From: Azadirachta indica
Lineage: Eukaryota; Streptophyta; Magnoliopsida; Sapindales; Meliaceae
DNA length: 64,000 bases
Reading direction: 5' to 3'
Assembly: GCA_022749755.1 (NCBI GenBank)
Contig: CM040444.1
Span: 4,467,009 to 4,531,008 of the forward strand
The first letter of the stretch is position 1. Each line of letters opens with the position of its first letter. The position numbers and the translations under genes are program-made. This document shows, in pieces, positions 1 to 13,191 of this stretch. The notes beneath the pieces are model-generated. The model ran no database searches, was not told where the DNA came from, and saw nothing but the letters and a program-made list of their open reading frames with translations.

Positions 1-2580
1 TTTTTATTATTTTATTAAAATTTAAAGACTAAAATAATAATATTTTAATAGGTTAAACTCTTGAACATTATCTCTCATTTTCTCTTATTTTCTCAAATTT
101 GAACAACTATAAGGGTATTCTTTTATTTCTCCTAACACCCTATGAACTCATATATATCTAGTGTTTGATATATGAATATACCTTTTGGTGTTGAAACTTT
201 GTCTTATAACACCTAAATGTCACGTGGATAGATTTATAGTCAACAATCACGATCTGTCAATGGAATGAGAAATGCGTTCTCAATAACCCTAAACTTCAAA
301 CACCAACTCAATATCCTTGACCAGTTTCCTAATCGAAGCGGACTTTCCTATGCTAAGAACTTAAATGAAGATAGTTGCATCACAAAAATAGGTTAAGGGC
401 GCTAGTGAAAACCCTTGGACGATCAAATCAGGCTTACTAGTTATGAGAACAAAAAAAAATGAGCTAATTAAGGGTTAATTTTATTGAGCTTTTGACGTAA
501 GAAAAGACATATCTTTCCTCCTAATTTCTATAGACATAAAGAAGAAAGGAAGGTTACTATCATTTCTTCTCCCATGTGCCCTACTGGGCGTTGTTACGAG
601 AGAAAACAAGTTTCCACTTGTCCTCTCTTTTAGATGCCTAGTATTTATTATCACAAAAAGAGAAGGCCATCAGTTTTACCCCTTCAACGTGTTGTCCTCT
701 ATGTATTGGCTGTTTCCAAACCTGCATTTTTACTTTCCACTTGATTTAGCTAGGCAATGATTAATATTGTCTAGCCATTGACTCGTTTGAAGAAAACTAT
801 ACTTATAAGATCCACTTTTCAAAATGTTGACACATATTATTTACATTATTTGAATCCTCAAGATCTCCTTGATGTGTTACCGAAGTTTACCATTTTATAT
901 TGTGCCGGTACGAATGCCAGCATTAAAGGGGCAATAGGGAGGTGAGTTCATTGTGTGAGTCGCACACTCTTTTGTATTTTCATCCTCTATAATAATCCCT
1001 TTTTCCTTTTGTATTTTTATCCTTTATAGCCTCTTATTTAGTTGCAACCAAAAACTCAAATCAAGTTTTTAACATTTCAAAAGAATGCGTTGCAACTAAA
1101 AACATTCAATGATCCTTGTGGTTGGTGGCTACTCGTTTCGCTGGTAATTTATTTAGTCATTTTCAAAAGGCTTGGAGAATTTCATGGGAACCCCTATGAC
1201 TTTCCATAATTTAAAAAAAAAATAATATATCTTAAGTTCATATATAAAGTCACATTTTTTTTAACTCTGAAAACGAGTGAAATCTAAATTTAACTGAAAT
1301 CTTAATCTGAAAGATATATTTTTTTTTTTATTTAAAAATATCTAAAAATAAATATTAAGTTATTTGTTTTAATAAAATAAAAAAGACAAAAATTGATATT
1401 TTAATTTATATATATCTTTTTAAATAATATACTTATATTTATAATAATTTTGATTATATTATCACAATAATAGATAAAAAAAATTAAAAGTTTTATATTA
1501 GTATATATATTATTTATTTATTTGATATATGATTTTTATAAAAAAATAATTTGTAATTGATGATATAAAGATCAATAAAAATTAAAAAAATAATGTTATA
1601 TTATAATATAGTTATAATTATGTAAAGATATATATTTATTGTAATAATTAAAGTATAAAATAAATAAAATTAAGGAAAAAAAGTAAAGAGAACCTATAAT
1701 AGAGAAATGATATATCAAAAATAGTTAACTATGATTTTACTTTTATTAGTAAATAAATTAATAAAATAAGGATATTTTTAAAAAATAAAAATATGAAAAT
1801 TTTCATACATTTGCTAATTTAAATTTAAGTTAAAATTTTTAATTTAATTATATTCAAATGTTTTTAACAAATATTTAAATATAAATTAAAAAGTAAACGA
1901 CTCTTAAACATATGAGTAAATATATTCATATTTTACTTAAAAAAAAAACAACCTCTAAGTAAGAATTTATTTACTTATTTATAATTAAGTCAAAATATTT
2001 ATTTATTTAGCTTCCGTACCTACCATGATCTTTTGAACCCTGCAATTTTTCAATAAAATTTCTTCAAAAAATGGAGTAGAAAGGATCAAGACATAAATTT
2101 TTGAACTATATTATAATTCTAATTTAGATGATACTAATAAAGAAAAATGTATTTATTTATTTTGCATACACTGCGCCCTTATCCCACGTTAAATTAAATA
2201 AATTCCCCACAAAAATTATGCATAAAAAAGCTAATGCATATGTCATAGTACCCAAATTACTTTACATTTACTATTACTAATTTGGGAAATATTGGATGAA
2301 AAGTAGCAGAGCATACAAACTAGTGGACTACATTTCATTGTACATATTTTGGGAAATACGAAAGGGTTATTATCAAATTAATCCATGTAGCTTGTGAAAG
2401 TAACATTTGAATCCGTTAAGGTTAATACTTATTCTAAATTAGATCATGCCATCGATCTCTGCTAACAAAAAGTAATAGACAAAATTTGGATACCAAATAT
2501 CACAATCACTTACATGCCTTGAACTTGGATCAATTTCGGAACTTTACTTCAATACAAAGATGGTTGGTTAATCCAGCTCC
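1..2580. other. AT-rich intergenic DNA, no gene recognised
   Basis: No open frame of meaningful length and no family motif is visible on either strand. The first 1.2 kb is less AT-biased and may be an old repeat or decayed mobile-element remnant, but no terminal repeats or domains were found. From about 1,200 to 2,160 the sequence is close to pure A/T, with many homopolymer runs. The last few hundred bases are the 3' flank of the macro-domain gene that ends at 2,589 on the minus strand. Confidence 0.5.
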
Positions 2581-2588
2581 AACACAAG

Positions 2589-4467
2589 CTATTCTTCAAG
2601 CAATTTCTTTGCCGTCTTCAACCAAACACTATAGATATCATCTGTAAACAGAACGAAGTGCACCTGCAAATTAAGAACAATCGTCATATGGCAATATGTT
2701 TGCAAAAGATAGTTCACATTCTGTGCGTAAAATAAGATAAAAGCAAAAGATAGATTTCATAATGTAAAGATGCCAGATAGTAATATAAGATACCTCTTTA
2801 AAGTCATATGCATATTCTTTTACAGTTGATATTGCTATTGTGGCAGCTTTCTCGTGAGGATAACTAATGAATTATTCAACAAAGAAATTAATGACTGGTT
2901 AGGCATTTTCTATGCAGTTATACATCAAACATAGTACTCAGGAATCTCAAACTCGTTACAAATTTAAAATTCATTGCTTAAATAATCATTAAGTTTTGTA
3001 GAACAAACTTATTTGCCTATGGGAGGCCAAAAAATTGCAAGAGTGAGTTCATTGTCAAACACCCATACAAACCACATGATATGGCAGGAAAAGCAATGTA
3101 CTGAATGTTGTTTGCTTTGGCCAAACTCAACTGTTCCTGTAACAAATTTGGGCAAAAAAGGAAATTGAGCTTATTATTACAGAATGAACTACTACAGTTA
3201 TTGTTCAAAAAAGGAAGCATACTTGTATGTATTTCCCAGGGCAGCTTCAGGGTTACTATCAACACTATAGTTTGGGCCAACAGTGTGAATCACTCGGGAT
3301 GCACGCAATTTAAAACCTCTGCATAGTTTCATTATCTTAATATCTTGTTTATACTCAAAGAATACAACCAGAATAACAAAATGAATAACCTACAGGGTAA
3401 TTCTCGCTTCTCCTGTTGGACAACGGATTCCAGGTCCTACTTCTGGACCTCTGTAACAAGCTTCTCAGAGTTCTGGTCCTGCAGCCCTATGTATGGCTAA
3501 CGAAATGCATCCAAAGTTACTTCAAGCTGTTAAATAACATTTATGCTAATAAATCAAAGTAAAACTCACAGGAAGAGTACCTCCATCGGCTCCACCCCCT
3601 CCAAGCATTCCCTTATTCACTGAATTAAACTGCAGCAAGTGGCCATTGATTTAAGGCAATTGCTGTTTTCAAGTTGAAACATTCAAGCAGTTGAACACTA
3701 CATTATAAGATGAGTTTAGGAGTTATATTATTGAAAGCACTTTCAGCTCATAGTTTTATTTTTCATTTTTCTCCTGAAAACAACTAAAAGCATCTTTTGG
3801 GGGAAACACCAATAAAATGTCAGTTCAAAAGGCACAACAAGTGCTATTCTTACGCTAAAAGATCTTTTCTAATAACCATGCCTAGGAAAATATTGTTCTT
3901 GGCAACTTAAATACACTTTTGACAGTACCAAACCTACAACATCCACGGTCCAAACTCCACCCTAATCTTCTATTTCATTTACTTCCCCTGCATCTTTTTT
4001 ATAGTTATATAACTGTAAACCAAAGCCCCCAAACTTGGTGTAGGCAAGACTCAAACCCCAAATCTCTGGTACCTTTACAGGTTTACAGTTCCTCCTCTAC
4101 AAATGAACCCATTAGAGCAAACTGAAACTACCATCAGAGTTAGCAAGTAATAACTGGTTTTAAAAGACTCCGGATATAAATTCCCACATTCCAAACTTCC
4201 ATCGTCACATCAAATCACCTAAATCACGAAATAAGAATCACATGTTCACACAAATAACTCAAGAATTAAGAACATATCCCTCAAAAAATTTAAAACAAAA
4301 TAGGCGCAAGCAAATAAATAGAGAGTTGCACTGACAATAGCATCAGATGAGCCATCGACGAACCACTGTGCGATATCTCCTTTCTTGATCTTGAGAGCGC
4401 TACTTGAACGGTCGTCATCAAATCCGTTACTACCCGAAAACGACACCGTCTTGACTTTGAAACTCAT
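2589..4467 (-). pseudogene. macro-domain (ADP-ribose-binding, Appr-1''-p processing type) protein gene, disrupted
   Basis: The family binds or hydrolyses ADP-ribose derivatives and has small plant members of about 190-260 aa. Six exons with GT-AG borders can be read on the minus strand: 4467-4336, 3632-3581 (acceptor near 3633), 3496-3394, 3318-3223, 3136-3063, 2863-2794 and a last exon 2663-2589 ending in TAG. They encode recognisable blocks in order: LKIKKGDIAQWFVDGSSDAI, GMLGGGGADGAIHRAAGPEL, CPTGEARIT, RVIHTVGP, NIQYIAFPAISCGLYG, and VHFVLFTDDIYSVW. Two lesions break the frame. An in-frame TGA at 3467-3465 follows GPEL, where the family usually has an arginine-like residue. Exon 3136-3063 is one base short (near 3129-3130), so the preceding exon phase does not meet the conserved LAKANN frame. 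The NPAN motif reads NSVN. Either a young pseudogene or sequence error; two independent lesions favour a pseudogene. Confidence 0.8.
3940..4125 (-). repeat. possible tRNA-derived SINE fragment in a macro-gene intron
   Basis: On the minus strand a box-A-like stretch (TTGCTCTAATGG, about 4120-4109) is followed about 60 bases on by a box-B-like stretch (GGTTTGAGTCTTGCC, 4057-4043). This is the order and orientation expected for an internal RNA polymerase III promoter of a plant SINE. The composition is richer in C (plus strand) than the surrounding intron. Neither a 3' A/T tail nor a clear target duplication was found, so this is only suggestive. Confidence 0.35.
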
Positions 4468-4499
4468 GCTTGCCCGTTGGACGAATAAACAAATGAGAT

Positions 4500-6105
4500 T
4501 TTGTGAGGATTGTAACGTACAAGGATGATCATGCTGAGTGGCAGCTGGCTGTCAAATAGATTTCCTGCGGCATCGTACAACGCCACCAAACTATTTAATA
4601 ATTGGATATTTACATTTATATCCATATACTACATGTTAATACTACTAAATGTACATTACGTTTTCAAATTAGTCCTAAATATCCCGAATGCAAGTAATAT
4701 GGTAAAAGCATAATTTTTTAAACTTTGTTTCTCTTCTCTTTTGCTCTTTCTCTGTATATAGATATAGTCTCTCATCAAAATTTTTAAATTTTTATGGCTT
4801 ATTAAATTAAAATAATCTATTATGTTTTAAAAAAATTCTTCTTGTTAATTTTATGAAAAAATTAATATTAATCATAATTTCTCAATTTTATTAAATTAGA
4901 TATTAGATAATATTATTATCTAATTTAATAAAATAAAATTTAATAATATAAGGCATAGAATCTTGGATTTTTTTTCACTATCTAATGTGGTGTTAATAAA
5001 AAAAATTCTATTTATTGATAAACAATTCAAGAATAATAAGTCTTTAAATTATTTGAATTTCATAAAAAAAAAGTTTCCATTTTACAAATTAATGATCTCC
5101 ATTTATTTTCAAATCTTTTTCTTAAATTACATTCTTTGTATTTCTTACTTCATTTTTTTTTATATAATTGTTTGACTCCTTCAAATTTTGCGTTCGATCT
5201 GTTCTTTTATTTTTTATTGACAAAATTTTTACTTTTTTTTCTTGTTTTAATTCAAATCAACTTGATCAACTACAAAGTCTTAGGAGTGATGTTTGGTAGC
5301 ATTTTTTAAATGCAATTTTCAAATTATATATATAAAATAATAAAAGCATGTGTTGATAAAAGTGTTTTGACTAAACATAACTCATGAAAAATGAATTTTG
5401 ACCTTTTTTTTCATTTTTTTACAAAAGAAAGTTGTAACATTAGCCTTGTGTTTTCAATAAATTTTAGACCTTTTATTTCTAATATTTTCCTCTCTTCAAT
5501 TATTATACCAAAAATAATTTTATTTTTAATTTATTATATTATTTTCGAAGCTGGATATTAGATATGTTTTAAATCCAAAAATATTAACTTCCACACATTA
5601 TTTTAATTTTTGAAAATAAATTGTAAAAAATTATTTAAAAAAATACAAATACCTGAGGATTCATTGAACCTATTAAATAATGTATTATAAATAAGATTTT
5701 ATTCCCCAAACATTCGTGAACCATTTTGGTTGAAATAGTTGAATTATTGAGACAATCTAAGAGATATAATAAATTTGTATACTTATTTGCTACTTTTACA
5801 AAAATTAGGGAGTAGTATGATAATTAGCCTTTTAAAAAACCACTGAGGATTGGTTAGCGGTAATTTGTTTGTCTTTGACGCTACGTAACAGCCAGTAATG
5901 TTATCAGCCACTTTCTTTGAAACCACCATTTTTGACCCGAGTTCACTCTCTCACATGTCAAACAGATTCTAAAGCTGCAGTCAAACTAAATAATTAGCTG
6001 ATTAAATTAATCAAATTACATTATATTATATTTTAATTTTAAAAAAAAAAATGCAATTCTTCTCTCTTTCTCGGATTTTTATACTTAATTTACTCACTTG
6101 GTTTA
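4500..6105. other. divergent intergenic region between macro-domain and MACPF genes
   Basis: No gene seen. The region separates two genes transcribed away from each other, so it should hold both promoters. It is AT-rich, with long A/T homopolymers. The stretch near 5,830-5,950 is less AT-biased and may be part of the MACPF promoter, but no specific factor site could be assigned. Confidence 0.5.
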
Positions 6106-7077
6106 GGGTTTTTTTCCTCTCTCTCTTTCACCTTTCTCTCGTTCTGAAATTCTCTCGAGAATCGAGTGCTCTTCGTTTAGCTAGGGTTCCGTGACCAATC
6201 GGCGCAAGTTCACGCAATTCATCAAGTGTTCGATCGAGGAGTTGCTCTTCTGGATTAAATTTGTGAGTTTTTATTTTTCACTGTGATTTGGAGCTCGGCG
6301 AGCTGAAGATTCGCGGGGTAAGTGTGGAAATGTACGAGTACTGGTGAATTTGAGCTGGATATGCTTGTTTAGATCTCGTTTATTTGTTTAAATTGTGTGA
6401 AATTTGATTAATTTCAGCTGGAGAAGCTTGTTTTTGAGCTAACTGTAGATTTTTGATCTGGTTTATGACTAGAAGTTGTGTATATGAGTTAATTTGAATT
6501 GATTATTCATGTTTTTCTTTAATCTTTGAAGAGCTTAGATCCAGCTTGAGTGGAAAAATTAATGATATTTGCGTAATTGAGTTGCATTTGATGGGTTTGA
6601 GGTGTTTGTGGAGTTCACATTTTGCTTTATGTTTGAAATTCGTGGAAACTGCAGTAGCTTGAGCTGAATATGATTATTTTGAGCTGTATTGCAGTGTTTT
6701 GACCAGTTGTTTTTGCCACAAAATATTGAAACGGAGTTAATGTGTGCAAAATATGTGTATTTTCTGCTATGGCAGAGTTTGAAGCGTCTTTAAATGTGAA
6801 TTTGCTTATTTTGCGCTATGCGGTTGTGTAGCATCTCCGAAATTTGGATTAATTTTATTATCTGTTGTTTTAACTTTATGCTGAGTTTGTATGCTGCATT
6901 TTGATCTTCATTATTTGTGGAAATTGCATGAAAACTGAGCTACCAATGCACATTTTGAACTATATCCTTGGATTTGGTTTGGTCTGTCTTGAAAATTGAT
7001 TGAATTTGGATTGACATAGAGCTAACCATATGTAGGTTTTGTTGCTGTTTTGCCAAATAAAAGTGATGTGGTAAGTA
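6106..7077 (+). other. 5' leader of the MACPF gene with a 5'-UTR intron
   Basis: A pyrimidine-rich start (TTTAGGGTTTTTTTCCTCTC and a CT-rich run at 6,105-6,150) resembles a plant 5' UTR. A good donor, GCGGG|GTAAGT, ends a non-coding exon at 6317. The most likely acceptor is TATGTAG at 7029-7035, leaving a short second leader segment before the ATG at 7078. The intron (6318-7035) is T-rich, as expected for a plant leader intron. Exact transcription start and acceptor are inferred. Confidence 0.55.
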
Positions 7078-10000
7078 ATGGCACTTAAGGTTTCAGCTCG
7101 CAAGGCAGCTGAGGTTGCTATTGGGTCGATTGGACGTGGATATGATATAGCTATTGATCTGAGGTTAAAGTATTGCAAAGGGGATTTAGGTGATTCACGG
7201 TTGATTGAGATTGATGAAGATGGGGGACGCGAGATTGTTTTACCAGGTGGAATTTCCATCCCAAATGTGTCCAAATCTATAAAATGTGACAAAGGGGAGC
7301 GCATAAGGTTTAGGTCCGATGTTCTCTCTTTCCAACAGGTAATATTGGGTTGTTTCTCGTGATTCTCTAGCAGATTTATAGCTTATTTTATATAACTATT
7401 CAATCCTATCTTTTAAAATTCATTGAGTTTTCCTTTTTAGTAAGAATGTTGAATGCTTCCTTATTTCATTTGTGACACTTCCAGTTAATGCCTTTACTGC
7501 TTAGGTGTAGAAATTATATGCATTGTTGCAAACTACATAGTCAAGCAGTATATGAAATCTTGTCATGCTTGAAGAATCAATTACTTAGTAGCTAATGCGA
7601 TTTGATAGTTGTACTAGTTTTTAGATATCATTTTGGTAATTTTATTTCATCAATTCTTTGTTGTGTCAGTGTTTTCATGGATTACCACAGAAAAGTCAGT
7701 GTGACAAGATTCAAACTGAAACTTCACCTGACCTGCTTGTAGCTCACAATATTAATGCACATTTTCTTATCAGTTTTTGAATGGTTGCCACTTTATTGCT
7801 ATGTCGTTAATCATTCCTGTGAATAAATTTCTGTTATTTCTAAAATGGGGGAGTATGGTGAGTTTAGGATTTTATTTTTCCAAGAGAGAAGCACTTGCAT
7901 AATGGCAATTGTTGGATTTTTTTTGGCATTTCATACAAATTGCTTTGGGTCATTTTGAGTGAAATTTATATGAGTCATTAGTTCATTCTTTTTTTAAACA
8001 ATAATCATAATAATATAGGAGTCTAAAGACAATTGATTTTGGCCACTGTTTATGCCTTTCCTTATTTTCTTCCCAACTATTTCGCAGATGTCAGAGCAGT
8101 TCAATCAGGAACTATCTTTGACTGGTAAAATTCCGTCAGGCCTCTTCAATGCCATGTTCGACTTCTCAGGTTGTTGGCAGAAAGATGCAGCCAACACTAA
8201 GACCCTTGCTTTTGATGGGGTATTTATCTCTATCTACACAGTTGCATTGGATAAATCTCAGATGGTACTTCGCGATCATGTAAAAAAAGCTGTTCCATCT
8301 ACATGGGAACCGGCTGCACTAGCAAGGTGAAATTTTTAAGCCTTCTTGAATTTGATTGTCTACTGACCTCATTTTCTGATATTGGATTGTAAGAGAATTT
8401 CAGTGGAAACCATTGACTGTTAAGAGAACCTTTTGGTTTTTAATTAAATCATTTTTGTATGCATGATGGATTGAAAAGTACATACATAGAGAAGGGAGGG
8501 GAAAAAAATGGTCTAGAAGGACAGTTTTCAATTCTAAGGTTAAGGCGTTTGGCAGTAGCTAAAATTTCGCTATTTTCCGCCTTCTTAAACTTTTATCAGT
8601 TTCTCTTTTGTTGCCTTCTACTCATAAATAACCTGAAGTTTTATTTCCGGTAATAGAATATGAAGAATGCTGCAACTTGGTCCATCTCTGCATTTCTTAT
8701 CTTTTTTCATTTAATAAATTTGTATTCGATTCTTACACTGGAAAAATAGATGGGGAAAAGAAATAGTATATCATGAATGCTGGAGCTTAACTTGTATACC
8801 ATGATTGATGTTTCAGTAAGACTCAAGGTTTAATTTGTATATGTGTTTCACAACATCGTCTTTCTGGTATTTATTCCAATAATTTCTTTTTAATATTTAG
8901 CTTGATAAGAAGCTTTACTTGCATTATTTGCATTGGATTGCGAATAGGAAACTCAATTTGCTAGACATTTGCCTTTATATAGTGGTAATAAGCTGAGTAT
9001 TATATCCCTGCTAAACAATGTTACCTTTCAGATCTCTAGCTGAAAGGAGTAACTTCTAGCTTGGTGATAATATTTGATTCCATATATCTCTATCACAATA
9101 TTAAACAATGCAGTTATGATACTTGTCGAAACTTTTTATCTGAGTTTACTTTGTTCAAATTTGAGCTATAAATTGCAATGAGCTTTTTATGACATGCTCG
9201 CCATTCCAGCTTTATTGAGAAATTTGGCACACATATCATTGTTGGTGTGAAGATGGGAGGGAAGGATGTAATATATGTAAAACAGCAGCACTCGTCAACT
9301 CTTCAACCTGCTGATGTACAGAAAAGATTGAAGGAGATGGCAGATAAGAGGTTTTTAGATGCAAATGGACAACATAGCGTGCCCTCAGAACAACTTTATC
9401 AGAATGACAAGGTTTGTGATGGACTTGTCTATGAAAGTTGGCCGTGAAATTTAATGTATCTCAAAACTACTTGTTAGTCATTGGGAAAGCATGGGTATAT
9501 TTTGTGGTTATTATTTCTGCATTTGTTATCTAATTCTATGCATTTCAGTTTGAAACCAGGGAGCATCGGCTGAGGTTTGCTGACACAAGTCCATCAAGTT
9601 CTTACTCACATAAAGAGGTGTGTTTTGTCATATTATATAAACGATATTGTAATTGATCTCTTCTGACAAATGGTTTTAATATCTCTGGAGTTCTTTTTCT
9701 TTTTCTCTTCTCTTCTCTCTCTTTCCCACTCTCAATTTTATAAGCTTGATATGATCATTTTATTTGCAGGATATGGTTAGCATTTGTAAGAGGAGAGGTG
9801 GAAATGATAATAGAAACCTATCCCATAATGAGTGGTTACACACTGTTCAATCTGAACCAGATGTGATCTCAATGTCCTTCATCCCTATTACTTCCCTGTT
9901 AAATGGAGTCCCTGGGAGTGGATTCTTAAGCCATGCCATAAATCTCTATTTACGATGTGAGCAACAACTGTTCTTGTTTGCGTATTAAAAGCATCTAATT

Positions 10001-12017
10001 TTGCACTACAACGTTTAAGCACTTGCATTGCACACAATGTAAACTCTTGGAAATGTTCATGCTTATCTTTTTTATCATAGAAGCAATTCTTCGTTGGTGA
10101 TGCCTCGAGCCCTCAAATACAAAAAGATTTGGGTCCTTTTTGTGGAAACTCTTCTTTTTCAGGGCGTGTCCCCACAAAATAACTATTAGTTGAATGACAT
10201 ATCTTTGTTCTTATTATCACTCATGTGAATTAATGTGCACATTGCTTTTCTTTGTTGTGTCTGATCCATGGCTTTCTTTACTGATAACCTTGATTATCAT
10301 GTGATATATAACGCTCTCCCAACAGATTTCACCAATTTTTTTTTTTTGGTCCATCTTGTGAATGGAAACAGAATTCTTATAGCCAGCTTATTGTTCTTGG
10401 GATCTAACTCCTATCTAAGCTTCTATGTTTTCAGTTTTATCCACAGATGATCTCATCCTGCATACAAGTTGTGAACAATTTTCCATGCTTTGGTGATGAA
10501 ACAATATGCTGACACCATGCACATGTACTGCTGCTCCTTTCTAGAAGTTAGCCTGATTATTGAAATAGAGAACATAACCAAAGATATATTGATCTATTCC
10601 CTTCCAAAGAATATTCCAAGGTAGCAATCTAATAATTGCTGATCAAAGAGAATTCCCTAGGAGAGGATTTTTGGAGGTTACAAATGCCCTGAAAACTAAG
10701 AAAAAGCATCCAAATTTTTATGCAATTAATTAGAGAACATGGGTTAGAGTCAGACATTTGTCATCTTATGAAGTTAATGTGCCTTTTTTTGTTCTTGCAG
10801 ATAAACCACCAATCGAAGAACTCCACCAGTTTCTGGAATTTCAGCTGCCAAGGCAATGGGCACCAGTGTTCAGTGAGCTTCCACTTGGTCCACAACGGAA
10901 GCAACAAAGCTCTGCATCTTTGAAATTCAGTCTGATGGGGCCCAAGCTTTTTGTGAATACTAACCCGGTAGAGCTTCTCAACTGATAAGTCTAGGTGTTT
11001 CTTGCATTTCTTTTCCCAAGTCTTTTGTTATGTGGGTTTAATATTTTTAATTTATGCTGAGATAGACATTTTGTCTTTTTCCTTAGGAATGCCCCAAAAT
11101 CCTCATTTTTCACCTTTGAATATTCAGAGCATCTCATAATAGAATATTAGAGGAATGGAGAATGTTCTTATTTCTCATTACTTGTAATTTTTCGTACGGA
11201 AGCTTTTTGGAAACCCTTGGAATTTTAGTTGTTGATGTAAGTCTGGGAGATGGGAATCACATTGAATTACCAAATCTAGACATTCTTGTGTTATTTCCTG
11301 CAGAAACCTAATTTGCTTGTTTACCAACTACAGGTTGATGTAGGTCAGAGGCCGGTGACTGGCCTACGGCTTTATCTGGAAGGTAGAAGCAGCAACCGCC
11401 TGGCCATTCACTTGCAGCACCTCTCCTCTCTTCCGAAGATCTTCCAACTTGTAGATGATCCGAATGGAAACTACCGACGAGAAAATTATGACCGTAAATA
11501 CTATGAGAAAGTTCAATGGAAGAACTACTCTCATGTCTGCACTGCTCCTGTTGAGTCTGACGAGGATCTATCTATTGTAACTGGAGCACAATTACAAGTT
11601 GAGAATCATGGATTCAAAAGCATTCTTTTCTTACGACTCCGCTTCTCAACTGTTTTAGGAGCTACGTCTGTCAAGCATCCAGAGTGGGATGGATCACCCG
11701 GATTGGCACCCAAGTCTGGACTAATTTCAACACTCATTAGCCATCACTTCACAACTGTACAGAAGCCACCTCCACGGCCAGCTGATGTCAATATAAACTC
11801 TGCCGTATACCCAGGTGGTCCTCCAGTTCCAGTCCAAGCCCCAAAACTTCTAAAATTCGTTGATACAACAGAGATGACGAGAGGGCCACAGGATACTCCA
11901 GGATATTGGGTTGTTTCAGGGGCAAGACTGGTTGTTGAGAAGGGCAGGATCTCTCTGCGAGTTAAGTATTCTTTGTTGACTGTAATATTACCTGATGAGG
12001 AAGAATTAGAGGAATAG
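7078..12017 (+). CDS. MACPF domain-containing protein, CAD1/NSL1 family
   Basis: A plant protein with a membrane-attack-complex/perforin domain, closest in my memory to Arabidopsis At4g24290. Relatives CAD1 and NSL1 restrain salicylic-acid-linked cell death and immunity. Seven coding exons with GT-AG borders: 7078-7338, 8088-8326, 9210-9411, 9549-9617, 9770-9956, 10801-10967, 11334-12017. They total 1,809 nt, or 602 aa plus stop, the normal family length. The N-terminus (MALKVSARKAAEVAIGSIG) is typical. The MACPF signature FGTHIIVGVKMGG lies at about residues 172-184. Further family blocks are CKRRGGNDNRN, SFIPITSLLNGVPGSGFLSH, the exon-6 PIEELHQFLEFQLPRQWAP, and the C-terminal PGYWVVSGARLVVEKG. 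All phases join and no lesion was seen, so it is probably functional. There is no signal peptide, as in relatives; whether it makes pores in plants is not established. Downstream is a convergent neighbour. Confidence 0.93.
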
Positions 12018-13191
12018 GCCATTTTTTGCTCTCCCTCTCTGCAGCCTTCGAATGACAGAAGAAGGAAAATAAAAACAGAAAAAAGAAAGAATATATAAAA
12101 AGAACCCAAGGAAAGAATCAAAGAAAGAGGAGAGAAGGGACTAAGGGAACAACAGAAAGACACAAGTGATTAAACTACTACTTTTGTGAATCGGTGAAGA
12201 AGCTTGAAGGATGCCAAAAAACTAAAAAAAGAGCTTTTGATTGGAAAGTGGTGATGGTGGTTGTACTGTTTGTGTTTTATCACCATTTTTCTCTTGTAAT
12301 GTAATTTTTTGTTGTAGATTCTCGATAGTGCTGCTTGCAATCTGGTTTACAAGGTATTTTCCCATCCTAAATCTTCCTCAGTGTGATGTCGATTTATGTG
12401 TATTTTTTTCCTTACTATCACTGTATCAAATATGTTCGATAGTAAGAACTACAAAGATCAAGGGAGCAGATTTCTTGCGTTTGAGAGAAAAAATTTGTTG
12501 ATTTCATTAAAGAAAAATTAAAGAATTTGTTGTGTAAATTGAATATTAATTGGGATGTAGTAATATGTATATATTGTTGGATATTTCCTTTTGTAAGGCA
12601 AGCAACATATTCTCCAGAAATTGCTTATTTAGAACTTGTATATGCAAAAACTGAAAAATCATGAGTACAAAAAATATATATAAGTTGTTACTAATCTTTA
12701 GACAATCAGATTATGTATTGCATTTTAATTAATGAGATTTAATCTTGATTGTATTATAATTATGTTCATATTAATTGCATCCTTGAGTCCGATTTCAGCT
12801 TCCTAAAGTTCAAGTATTTTATTTTTTATTTTTTTGTAATTACAGATTAAAAAAAGTATTTAATAATGATAATTTTTAGTGGGAATTATTTTCTTTTTCT
12901 TTCATATTTGATACTTTATTTTTTAATAAACATGTTCTTCTATGTAGTGTACTTGTTTGAGAATTAAGTGCATGATTATTCTAACTACAAAGTCTTTGGC
13001 TTCAATCTTCCATTCACGTGAAGAGAAAATACTCCAAAAAAAAAAAATGAAGCACATAGATTTGAAGAACTAGCAATTCCACATAAAAGATTATATATGA
13101 TCAGAAAATTGACAGTAGAAAACATGGAATTGATTGTTCTGTGGATATACAACCAGCCTGAGTGATGCTTCATTGCAATTCTATACTACTT
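12018..13191. other. 3' UTR of MACPF gene and convergent intergenic region
   Basis: A purine-rich stretch directly after the stop (12,050-12,160) is the likely MACPF 3' UTR, with several AATAAA-like hexamers, the first at about 12,068. The rest is AT-rich. The neighbouring gene on the minus strand ends at 13,192, so both genes' poly(A) signals should lie here. No coding sequence seen. Confidence 0.55.

Noticed and set aside
1..1150. Possible decayed transposable-element coding region at the left edge
   Set aside because: Less AT-rich than its surroundings, but no frame, terminal repeat or domain motif could be supported.
11744..12163. 139-codon minus-strand frame at the end of the MACPF gene
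   Set aside because: Antisense shadow of the last MACPF exon and its purine-rich 3' UTR.
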